From the NCBI RefSeq assembly GCF_003390935.1, contig NZ_QNQZ01000001.1:496001-560000 (forward strand): DNA of 64,000 nt. The letters are read 5' to 3'. A program made the position numbers and the translations under genes. Below are positions 57,337-64,000 of this stretch, piece by piece; position 1 is the stretch's first letter; each line of letters opens with the position of its first letter. This stretch comes from Lewinella sp. IMCC34191. GTDB lineage: Bacteria; Bacteroidota; Bacteroidia; Chitinophagales; Saprospiraceae. Below the pieces are notes generated by a model. It had not been told where the DNA came from. It did not search any database and worked only from the letters and a program-made list of their open reading frames with translations.

Positions 57337-58863
57337 ATGCTCCGCGTTGTAAACACCCTATTCAAGACCTACCTGGGCAGGTACCGGAAGGAGATCCGCT
57401 CGCACTATGAGGAGCCGCTGGCGCTGCAAGCGGAGACCCTGCGGCATATCCTGCGATCCAATCAATCGACTCCCTTCGGGCGCGAACACCAATTTGACCA
57501 GATCCTGCGCGATCTTCAGAGCTTTCCCCACCGGGTACCGGTACGGAATTATGACGATCATGCCCCCTACATCGAGCGTATACTGCTCGGGGAACTGACC
57601 ACCCTGACGGCCGACCCCGCAGCCTGGATTGCGACAACTAGCGGCACGACCGGCTCGGTGAAGTACTTGCCGGTGCCCCAGAGCGCGGTGCGGGAAATTC
57701 ACTTAAAGGGAAGCTGGCTGAGCCTGGCAATCCTGTACGACAAAGACGAGTCCGTTCAGGTGTTTAGCCATAAGAACCTGTTGATCGGCGGGGCATTCCA
57801 GGGCGTCCACCAGCCGTCCGGACTGCCGAAGGCGGACATTAGTGCCATCATCATCAAGAGCATTCCGCGGGTCATGCGGCCGTTCTATATCCCCGACATC
57901 GATCTGGCTACCGCACCCAGCTACGAAGACAAGATCGAGAAGATCGCTCACCTGGCCGCCCATGAACCGGGCATCACCATCCTGGGCGGGGTTCCCACCT
58001 GGAACCTGCCACTGTATCGCCGAATCCTGGAAATTCACGGTGGGGACAATATGCTTGACGTCTGGCCCGAAGCGGCAGCCTTCAAGCACGGCGGGGTCAA
58101 TTTTGAGCCCTACCGCGCCCAGTTCGAACGGCTGTTTCCAAAACCAGGCTTCATCTTCCAGGAAATTTACAATGCCACCGAAGGCTTCTTCGCCGTACAG
58201 GACCGGGACGAGCTACGCACCATGCTGCTTCTGCTGACCACGGGCATCTACTACGAGTTTATTCCCTGGGAAGCCTACCAGCGTGGCGAAATGGCGGCCG
58301 TTGATCTGTCCGGCGTCAAGACGGATACGGCCTACGTCATGCTGATAACGACGGTAGCGGGACTATACCGTTACCCGATGGGTGACCTCATTGAATTTAC
58401 GGAGACCGATCCATTTCGCATTCGCATCCTCGGTCGCACGCAGGAATTCATTAATGCCTTTGGCGAAGACCTTTTGCGGTCGGAGGCCGAAAGCGCGCTG
58501 ATGGAGGCCTGCGAGACGGCATCCGCTATCGTGCGCGACTTCACGGTGGCACCGGAGTATATCGAGGTAGGCAAAAAGGGGCGCCACCACTGGCTGATCG
58601 AATTCGAGCGACCGCCGGAGGACATGGAGCTTTTTAACCAGACGCTGGATCGCGCGCTTCGGGATAAGAATAACAATTACGCTGCCAAGCGGTCCAACGA
58701 TTTTGCCATCACGCGACACGAACTCACCGTGCTGCCCGCGGGCTTTTTTCGGGAGTGGCTACGGGATAAAGGGAAGCTGGGGGGGCAGCACAAGGTACCT
58801 CGCCTGGCGAACCACCGTCGATTTGTCGAGGATATCCTGGCCAGATTGCCGCGCGATTCCTGA
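57337..58863 (+). CDS. GH3-family acyl-adenylate/amido synthetase
   Basis: A 508-residue protein of the GH3 family (named after plant auxin-responsive enzymes). It has the ATP-binding motif WIATTSGTTGSVKYLPV near residue 105, the central LWP-type block GGDNMLDVWPEAAAFKHGGV, IFQEIYNATEGFFAVQD, and the hinge region LYRYPMGDLIEFTETDPFRI, followed by the C-terminal domain GRTQEFINAFGEDLLRSEAE. These enzymes adenylate a carboxylic acid and transfer it to an amine or other nucleophile. In bacteria the substrates are mostly unknown. It is tightly spaced after the patatin gene, which may supply fatty acid. It is convergent with the GT-C-like gene. Confidence 0.92.
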   Translation: MLRVVNTLFKTYLGRYRKEIRSHYEEPLALQAETLRHILRSNQSTPFGREHQFDQILRDLQSFPHRVPVRNYDDHAPYIERILLGELTTLTADPAAWIATTSGTTGSVKYLPVPQSAVREIHLKGSWLSLAILYDKDESVQVFSHKNLLIGGAFQGVHQPSGLPKADISAIIIKSIPRVMRPFYIPDIDLATAPSYEDKIEKIAHLAAHEPGITILGGVPTWNLPLYRRILEIHGGDNMLDVWPEAAAFKHGGVNFEPYRAQFERLFPKPGFIFQEIYNATEGFFAVQDRDELRTMLLLLTTGIYYEFIPWEAYQRGEMAAVDLSGVKTDTAYVMLITTVAGLYRYPMGDLIEFTETDPFRIRILGRTQEFINAFGEDLLRSEAESALMEACETASAIVRDFTVAPEYIEVGKKGRHHWLIEFERPPEDMELFNQTLDRALRDKNNNYAAKRSNDFAITRHELTVLPAGFFREWLRDKGKLGGQHKVPRLANHRRFVEDILARLPRDS

Positions 58864-58874
58864 AGAAAGCCTTT

Positions 58875-60347
58875 CTAAGGATCACATTTCAGCAGGTAAA
58901 CGTCCAGTCCGGTTACCGATGCTTCAGAAGGTTTGCGGATGTAGCCCTTGTTCGACAGCGTCGTGTCGATCTCCGTACTGCCAACCTTGGAATGCCAGTC
59001 GGCGTACCAGGTCTGCAAAATGTATCGCGTCGTATCGGTGGAAATTGCATTGCAGGGTGGAAGATCACGGAAGTCAACGAAAGTCAGCTTTTGCTCTTCG
59101 TGCTTGAAGCCCAGGATGTATGGACTGATCATACGCGTAACCCGCGTGCCATACACGACAGCAGGGCCTTGAAGCCGGGGTAAAGCCGCTTCGTAACGTG
59201 CCTTTACCTTATCGTACTCGAGGGTTTTACTATAAGTCGCGATCTGATATGCGGGATAGAGCAACGCGATGCAAATACTAATCACGCCCATCTCAAACCA
59301 CGGTGATTTCTTGTGCAGACCAAATGACTCAACCACGCTGGCTACGGAAAGCGCGCTGCACAAACTCAGGATCGGACCGAATAGCATGATATGCCGGGGG
59401 TCGGTACAGACCGGATTGTAGGAATTGAAAGAGATCGTCATGAAGTTGATGGAGAGAAAGACCATTATGGCGATTACCGGCAGGATCGCTTCCCTGCTGC
59501 GCAGCCTACGACGGATCAAGAGGTAAGTCAGGAACAGGATCGCAATGACAAGGTGAACCACCATTCGGGAATCGACCAGCATAGCCCAGTAGCCGGTGGT
59601 CAATCGCTCGATTAAATGGCTCAAAGGCAAGATGTCGTAGCTGCACTCATTCAAATAGCGATGAGCTTCAATCACTTGAAACCGTGCTAGCGCCGACCCG
59701 AAAAAAACGTAGCAAGCCACCAGGTAGGCTAGAAGGAGAGCGGTGTTGACCCCGATGAAGGTGAACCAGAACGTTTTGGACCTACCGCGCCACAAGTCCA
59801 GCAGCAAAAGGAGTATAAATACCGGAGCTAACAGGATGACCGAACCCTTACAGTTATACGCGAGAAACAGCAGCAGAGCGGCAAGCGCGGCATTGCGGAT
59901 AGGAGAAGCGCCATGCCACCGGTGATTCAGGTAAGCCACTAAAGCTCCCAGAGACAAGGCGCTGACCAGGATGTCAGCCATTATTTTGTCCGAGTAGAAG
60001 GTGTTCCATCGCATGCCGAAGTAGGCCGAGATAGCCAGCGCCAGCACCCACCAGGCTTGATAGCGGAGGGCTCGATAAAAGAGCCAGGCGATGCAGAATG
60101 ATGCCGTCATCGCCGGAATAGCGGAAGCCCAGTCATTCACCCCAAAGAGTCGGTAACAAGCCGCGAGCAGCGTTATCGGAATGATGCGGTAAGTGAATGG
60201 ATGCGTCCAGTCGGCTTTACCATGAAGCAGGTCATAGCCCATCTGTGCGTACGTCATATCGTCCGCTCCAAAATGCCCGTAGAAGTAAAAGGCATGGAGA
60301 ACTACGAGAGCTACCGCTACTAAAGCTAGAAGGAGATATTTCGCCAC
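58875..60347 (-). CDS. multi-pass membrane protein resembling GT-C (family 39-like) glycosyltransferases
   Basis: A 490-residue protein with about ten to eleven hydrophobic helices in the first 370 residues and a soluble C-terminal region of about 120 residues. The first loop after TM1 carries GHFGADDMTYAQMGYDLLHG, which fits the acidic DD/DxD-type motif at the catalytic loop of GT-C enzymes. WTHPFTYRIIP follows. GT-C enzymes use polyprenyl-phosphate sugars on the periplasmic side. The match is by architecture and one motif only, so the assignment is tentative. It has no obvious operon partner; the terminator-like hairpin after the NadR-like gene separates it from that operon. Confidence 0.65.
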   Translation of the reverse strand: MAKYLLLALVAVALVVLHAFYFYGHFGADDMTYAQMGYDLLHGKADWTHPFTYRIIPITLLAACYRLFGVNDWASAIPAMTASFCIAWLFYRALRYQAWWVLALAISAYFGMRWNTFYSDKIMADILVSALSLGALVAYLNHRWHGASPIRNAALAALLLFLAYNCKGSVILLAPVFILLLLLDLWRGRSKTFWFTFIGVNTALLLAYLVACYVFFGSALARFQVIEAHRYLNECSYDILPLSHLIERLTTGYWAMLVDSRMVVHLVIAILFLTYLLIRRRLRSREAILPVIAIMVFLSINFMTISFNSYNPVCTDPRHIMLFGPILSLCSALSVASVVESFGLHKKSPWFEMGVISICIALLYPAYQIATYSKTLEYDKVKARYEAALPRLQGPAVVYGTRVTRMISPYILGFKHEEQKLTFVDFRDLPPCNAISTDTTRYILQTWYADWHSKVGSTEIDTTLSNKGYIRKPSEASVTGLDVYLLKCDP

Positions 60348-60454
60348 GGAGCGGACGCGTTTATTGGGGTATATGGGCTATGTCAGCAACCGTTCAGCCG
60401 CTGCATAGCGACATTGGATACATCCGGTAGACTAATCGAAGGTTACGTGCAAAA

Positions 60455-60481
60455 CTAAAAAACCCTTGCGCAGCACGGGTT
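60455..60481 (-). terminator. intrinsic terminator of the SPFH/NadR-like operon
   Basis: Minus strand AACCC ... GGGTT (60481-60477 and 60465-60461) with an inner GC pairing, followed by six consecutive T. It begins about 33 bases past the stop of the NadR-like gene. Confidence 0.6.
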
Positions 60482-60513
60482 ATCTTTCGCATGTAGTCCG
60501 GGGAAATATATAG

Positions 60514-61038
60514 CTAAGTGATCCCATCAGGGGCTCCTGAGCGCCTTGAATAGTCGATCACAATGGACAAGGCACGTTCGAGACGGTGTTTCTCGTCGAT
60601 GATGATGGCGTTGGGCAGTATTGACCGATACCTATGAAAAAGAGCTTCGCGTTCTTCACGGCTACGGGATTCGCGCAGCTGATCATGCGCCCAGGGAATA
60701 TCGGGCGCGCAGAGCAGCGTAAGATCGTAACTGCTGTCGTGAAATGCATTCAGTACGAATGGATCGCAACCTCCATACTTTACCTCCGACCAGACCCGAA
60801 TAACCTCGGCGCCGGTATCACACAGTACGAACGATGAGTTTAGGGCAACAGCCTGACGCTCGGCGCTCAGTTGTTGCGCGAGAATCCGGGGAAGATCCTC
60901 AGCCGTATAGTGACCACCCCGAGCGTGTAAATAGCTTCGTGCTTGCTCCTCTACGTATATACCGTCCAGAACCCAGGCGAGTCCCCGTGCTAGCGTGGAC
61001 TTGCCGGCTGATTCCGGGCCGGTGACCAGTATCTTCAA
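60514..61038 (-). CDS. NadR-like AAA-type P-loop ATPase (possible ribosylnicotinamide kinase domain)
   Basis: A 174-residue protein with a Walker A motif (GPESAGKSTLARGLAW) at the start, LCDTGAEVIRVWSE and LTLLCAPDIPWAHDQLRES further on. These match the C-terminal kinase-type domain of NadR and stand-alone AAA_28 proteins, which phosphorylate ribosylnicotinamide or related nucleosides. No N-terminal NMN adenylyltransferase domain is present, so the biological substrate is unknown. The start is TTG at 61036-61038, the next base after the SPFH stop codon, which implies tight coupling with that gene. An intrinsic terminator follows. Confidence 0.8.
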   Translation of the reverse strand: MKILVTGPESAGKSTLARGLAWVLDGIYVEEQARSYLHARGGHYTAEDLPRILAQQLSAERQAVALNSSFVLCDTGAEVIRVWSEVKYGGCDPFVLNAFHDSSYDLTLLCAPDIPWAHDQLRESRSREEREALFHRYRSILPNAIIIDEKHRLERALSIVIDYSRRSGAPDGIT

Positions 61039-61995
61039 TTACCGCTCCAGTTCGATTTTCTTACGCTTCTTCTCTGCCTTCAGTTTTTCGCTCTGTTCCT
61101 TCATGTCTTCGCCCATCTGTTGGCTGGCCATGAAGCTGGCGGTCATATTGGCGAGCATATCCGATCCGGCGGTGGGCGCGTTCGGAAGCATGATCAGGTT
61201 GGAGTTGACGTTTTCGCCCATGCTCTGCAGGGTATCGTAGTGCTGGGTAACGACGATGAGCGCGGATGCCTCCTGGCTATTGATGCCAACGCTGTTTAGA
61301 ATGTCGACGGACTCTTCCAGACCCTTCGCTATCTCGCGACGCTGGTCGGCAATACCCTGACCCTGCAGGCGCTTGGATTCGGCTTCGGCACGGGCTTTGG
61401 CGACGATGCGGATGCGGTCGGCTTCGCCTTCATACTCCGCGGCGAGTTTCTCCCGCTCGGCGGCATTGATGCGGTTCATGGCAACCTTGACGGTGGCATC
61501 CGGGTCGATATCGGTAACCAGTGCCCGAACGATATTATATCCGTAGCTATTCATGGCGTCCTGCAGCTCCAACTTAATGGCATTGGCGATGTCGTCCTTG
61601 CGTTCGAACACATCGTCCAGCTTCATCTTGGGGACCTCGGCGCGGACCACGTCGAAGATGTAGGAGTTGATCTGCTCGTAGGGGTTATCCAGTTTGTAGA
61701 AAGCATCGTAGACGCTTTCCGGCCCGACGGCGAACTGGACGCCCACCTTCAGCTTGACGAAAACATTGTCTTTAGTCTTCGTCTCCACGTTGACGTCGAG
61801 CTGCTGAACCTTGAGGCTGACCTTTCCGGCGACATTATCGATGAAGGGTAACTTGAAGTGAAAGCCGGACCCCCGTACGGAGGTAAATCGCCCCAGGCGC
61901 TCGAGAACCGCCGCGTTCTGCTGGCGAACGGTGAAAAAGCTACCCGTGACGATCAGGAGAGCCAGTATTAAAATAACGATAAGTGCGATAGACAT
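61039..61995 (-). CDS. SPFH/band 7 (stomatin-like) membrane protein
   Basis: From the ATG at 61993-61995 (MSIALIVILILALLIVTGSF) the protein is 318 residues. One N-terminal membrane helix is followed by the SPFH domain: VRQQNAAVLERLGRFTSVRGSGFHFKLPF, LDVNVETKTKDNVFVKLKVGVQFAVG and YIFDVVRAEVPKMKLDDVFERKDDI. Then comes a charged coiled-coil region (AAEREKLAAEYEGEADRIRI, AKARAEAESKRLQGQGIADQRREIAKGLEES) and a Met/Gln-rich tail. Such proteins form oligomeric membrane scaffolds; a partner NfeD gene, frequent in this family, is not present here. The downstream NadR-like gene begins at the next base. Upstream in-frame start at 62058 is not supported. Confidence 0.9.
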   Translation of the reverse strand: MSIALIVILILALLIVTGSFFTVRQQNAAVLERLGRFTSVRGSGFHFKLPFIDNVAGKVSLKVQQLDVNVETKTKDNVFVKLKVGVQFAVGPESVYDAFYKLDNPYEQINSYIFDVVRAEVPKMKLDDVFERKDDIANAIKLELQDAMNSYGYNIVRALVTDIDPDATVKVAMNRINAAEREKLAAEYEGEADRIRIVAKARAEAESKRLQGQGIADQRREIAKGLEESVDILNSVGINSQEASALIVVTQHYDTLQSMGENVNSNLIMLPNAPTAGSDMLANMTASFMASQQMGEDMKEQSEKLKAEKKRKKIELER

Positions 61996-62144
61996 GAGAC
62001 CGAATTTATGGAAAGATAACGTTATGGATGCATTGCAGTTGCGAATTGTTACACTCACCGCCTGCTCCGCAAGGCCGCAGCGGTTGCGTTCGATTGGGGG
62101 AATGGCGACTTTTTGGCAAATTTCCGGCCGTTGGCAGGGCTTAT

Positions 62145-62199
62145 ACCTGCGCTCCGCCGCAGAAATCTTCTATTAGGAAGTGGGCGGCGGAGCGCAGGT
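62145..62199. repeat. paired inverted copies of the dispersed repeat (REPIN-like)
   Basis: ACCTGCGCTCCGCCGC at 62145-62160 and its exact reverse complement GCGGCGGAGCGCAGGT at 62184-62199, with 23 bases between. This makes a perfect 16-bp stem. The arrangement of two facing repeat copies recalls REPIN elements. It lies in the 409-base gap between the divergent SPFH and unknown genes, along with the promoter- and terminator-like signals listed below; the rest of that gap shows nothing else I can name. Confidence 0.8.
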
Positions 62200-62301
62200 T
62201 ATATACAGCCGATCGGGAGCGGGGCCGGTGATTCCTATTCAAACATTATTAGGCAAACCACTTTACCTTCGATCAACCGACGCTAAGCCGCTCATTTTCC
62301 C

Positions 62302-62309
62302 TATCTTCG
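62302..62309 (+). promoter_or_regulatory. promoter-like box upstream of the unknown gene
   Basis: TATCTTCG, one mismatch to the TAnnTTTG -7 element. It is 95 bases before the ATG at 62405 and 31 bases before an intrinsic terminator, so a transcript from here would be stopped after about 70 bases or would read through. Confidence 0.4.
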
Positions 62310-62340
62310 CCCCACAAGCGCGCTCACGGGAGCCGCCGGA

Positions 62341-62380
62341 CCCTGGTAATGCCTTAAATGGCACTACCGGGTTTTCTTTT
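62341..62380 (+). terminator. intrinsic terminator in the leader of the unknown gene
   Basis: CCC-T-GGTA-A-TGCC (62341-62353), loop TTAAAT, GGCA-C-TACC-GGG (62360-62371): 11 pairs with one bulge and one mismatch, followed directly by TTTTCTTTT (62372-62380). It stands 24 bases before the ATG at 62405. The hairpin and U-rich tail are unambiguous; the use as attenuator or as the end of a small RNA is inference. Confidence 0.7.
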
Positions 62381-62404
62381 ACTAAGCTAAGCTAAACGAC
62401 CGTC

Positions 62405-63805
62405 ATGTACGAACTGAACGATACCTATAAAGCCCACCTCGATTCGATCGCCGAGGCAATTCAGGCCAGCCCCACGCTCGCCCAGTACCTGGAAGAAGAG
62501 GAAGATGAATACTACGAAGCGCTGAAGGCGGAGTTTGAACCCCAACTGGAGGCGGCCCACGAGCAGATCAACCATTATTCCCCCTTTGAGATCGAATCAT
62601 TCGAGCGCTACCTGCTGGACGACCGCTTCGAGGGCCTGTTCCTGCCCCGCGTTCTGGGGTACAGCGTGCTGCGGCCGCAAATCAACGAGCTCTTTTTCTA
62701 CTCGCGGCAGAACGATCACTTCGGGCAAATCCTTTCGTACATCGCCGGCAACGTCAATTTCGATCAACTGCGCAGCCGTATCGGCCAGGCCGTGCAGGTC
62801 GGCTTCGCGCTGAGTAGTGACATCTACGTTACCGGTCTCATTGACGAGATCCCCACCAAGCGGGTACGGCAATTTCTGCTGACCCAGAAGGCGGACAACG
62901 CTCGTACGGCGGATGGCCGCAAGCAAATATTTCAGCGCTATCAACGGCAATTCCGTAGTCGGAACTACCACTACGCCCCCTTCCCGCTCGCCGAGAACGA
63001 ACTCATTTCCCACACCGACCATATGGTAGATTTTCTGCTATACCGTGTCAGCAAGGAGGAGATGAATAACGATGCCCTGCCCGGGCCGCTGTACGACATG
63101 GCTACCAACGAAGCGTTCGCCGGTCGTAAGGAACTCATCGAGCCCATCGTAATCTACGCGGCATATCTGAGTCCGGAGGGCGATGCCCAGCAGGCCATCA
63201 AGGATGTATTGACCCGTGAGCGGAAGGCGGAACCGAAGCGCGTCAATGATCAGGTAATGGCCTTTATGCTACGCCTGAAGAACGATCCTACGATCACGTT
63301 CGGCCAACTTGAGGAGCTGAACCTGGGTGAGATTGTCGAGCGGGACATCGACGACGACCTCACCGCCTACTTCAACCTGACGGACAAAATCCATAACGAC
63401 GGCTACACCGAGCCCGAAGTGCAGGAAGCGGTACAGGAGGAGGTGCTCAAGCAGGAAGGGCTTAGCGAGTTCAATGAGAACATCCGGCAGTCCGTTCTGG
63501 CCTACTTCGACACCTTCGCGGCCAGCCTCGGCACCGATGATTACAACGAGTGGTTCGCCCTCACCGGAAAGCAGTTTCCGATTTACATGAAGATCTTCGC
63601 CAACGAGCAGTTCAACCAGGAGCTTCGCCAGCTGGCCATCCGGTATACCAAGCGCCTCATCAAAGTGCACACCAATAAACGCGGCAAGGACTACCGCGAC
63701 ATCAAGAAGACGACCGTTGCAACCTGGACGGACTACAACTTCATGACCGAGAAGCAGCTGAAGGAGTTCTTCAAGACACCACGGAAACGGAAGAAGACGG
63801 CGTAG
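62405..63805 (+). CDS. conserved-looking cytoplasmic protein of unknown function
   Basis: A 466-residue protein without a signal peptide or membrane helix. It is rich in acidic, Gln and aromatic residues, mostly helical in character, with an early acidic run ([20 protein letters not shown]), a conserved-looking block [23 protein letters not shown] region, [20 protein letters not shown], and a basic C-terminal tail ([10 protein letters not shown]). It resembles uncharacterised Bacteroidota proteins of this size, but I cannot name a family. Its leader holds a promoter-like box, a strong terminator and, further upstream, an inverted repeat pair. Its end overlaps the convergent lon gene by 35 bases. 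Confidence 0.75.
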   Translation: MYELNDTYKAHLDSIAEAIQASPTLAQYLEEEEDEYYEALKAEFEPQLEAAHEQINHYSPFEIESFERYLLDDRFEGLFLPRVLGYSVLRPQINELFFYSRQNDHFGQILSYIAGNVNFDQLRSRIGQAVQVGFALSSDIYVTGLIDEIPTKRVRQFLLTQKADNARTADGRKQIFQRYQRQFRSRNYHYAPFPLAENELISHTDHMVDFLLYRVSKEEMNNDALPGPLYDMATNEAFAGRKELIEPIVIYAAYLSPEGDAQQAIKDVLTRERKAEPKRVNDQVMAFMLRLKNDPTITFGQLEELNLGEIVERDIDDDLTAYFNLTDKIHNDGYTEPEVQEAVQEEVLKQEGLSEFNENIRQSVLAYFDTFAASLGTDDYNEWFALTGKQFPIYMKIFANEQFNQELRQLAIRYTKRLIKVHTNKRGKDYRDIKKTTVATWTDYNFMTEKQLKEFFKTPRKRKKTA

Positions 63806-64000
63806 TTTCCAGCGCTACCTCGAGGACCTGGTCGAAGGTCTTGACGAAGTGAGCGGTTAGTCCCTCCCGCAGGTATTCGTCCAGGTCCTCGTAGTCGCGT
63901 CGGTTCTCCTCCGGGAAGATGAGGGTATCTATACCTACACGGCGGGCGCCAATGGTTTTTTCTTTCACGCCGCCAATTGGAAGTACCCGACCGGTAAGGG
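63771..64000 (-). CDS. lon: ATP-dependent protease Lon, C-terminal end (cut by window edge)
   Basis: The frame is open to the window edge and reads [18 protein letters not shown], the conserved C-terminal proteolytic-domain block of Lon. The Lys in GGVKEK is the catalytic Lys of the Ser-Lys dyad; the Ser lies outside the window. [21 protein letters not shown] continues the family pattern, followed by a short Ser/Thr-rich end. About 76 residues are visible. Lon degrades misfolded and regulatory proteins in the cytoplasm. The stop lies inside the 3' end of the convergent unknown gene (35-base overlap). Confidence 0.92.
   Translation of the reverse strand, partial: LTGRVLPIGGVKEKTIGARRVGIDTLIFPEENRRDYEDLDEYLREGLTAHFVKTFDQVLEVALETTPSSSVSVVS

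Noticed and set aside
62310..62404. TPP or other known riboswitch before the unknown gene
   Set aside because: GGTAATGCC recalls a TPP element, but the CUGAGA motif and the second arm are missing; kept only as an unassigned leader terminator.

Overview
The window is chromosomal DNA from a GC-rich member of the Bacteroidota. Saprospirales/Lewinellaceae is my best guess, inferred from family content rather than a database search. Pointers are lipoproteins with short lipoboxes, a TamB gene paired with a lipidated TamA-type barrel (TamL), DUF4382, VCBS/ASPIC, DUF3857 and VPS10/BNR-like secreted proteins, and promoter-like TAnnTTTG boxes. I saw no tRNA, rRNA, CRISPR array, transposase, integrase or phage gene.

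Layout. 1-8.7 kb is a glycan-related block: a partial gene at the left edge, a GH78-type rhamnosidase, then a divergent pair made of a large VCBS/ASPIC lipoprotein and a clan GH-A glycosidase coupled by a TGATG overlap. 8.7-12.3 kb holds an FAD oxidoreductase, a DUF4382 lipoprotein and an RlmI-type rRNA methyltransferase. 12.5-20.1 kb is the tamB-tamL envelope assembly operon. 20.2-26.7 kb carries two dehydrogenases, a secreted beta-propeller protein and a double fasciclin protein. 26.9-34.3 kb has phosphoglucose isomerase, a MscS channel, a secreted GH67 alpha-glucuronidase and a convergent GH5-like glycosidase. 34.4-40 kb is a complete RND efflux operon (TolC, adaptor, pump). 40-46.2 kb has a YitT protein, a small lipoprotein with a MocA/XdhC pair, and a DUF72-ppk1 operon. 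46.3-52.3 kb is a tandem trio of DUF3857/transglutaminase-like secreted proteins, two of which lack the catalytic cysteine. 52.3-64 kb holds a small membrane protein, ahcY, a serine hydrolase, an SDR, a patatin plus GH3-type acyl-adenylase pair, a GT-C-like membrane protein, a NadR-like ATPase with an SPFH protein, a conserved unknown protein and the C-terminal end of Lon.

The most unusual signals are non-coding. First, a roughly 226-bp nested palindrome (55515-55740) fills the space between two convergent genes, and both genes take their TAG stop codon from its terminal 12-mers. Second, a 15-bp core, CCTGCGCTCCGCCGC, occurs exactly six times, with three degenerate relatives, in intergenic DNA and inside variable parts of genes; two copies form a perfect 16-bp inverted repeat at 62145-62199. 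This looks like a REP/MITE-type family. Third, a promoter-like box followed by a strong intrinsic terminator lies in the leader of the unknown gene at 62405, which suggests a small RNA or attenuator.

Functionally the window mixes housekeeping genes (pgi, ahcY, ppk1, rlmI, lon, tamB/tamL) with secreted enzymes for hemicellulose or pectin-type glycans (GH78, GH67, two GH-A enzymes) and envelope functions.
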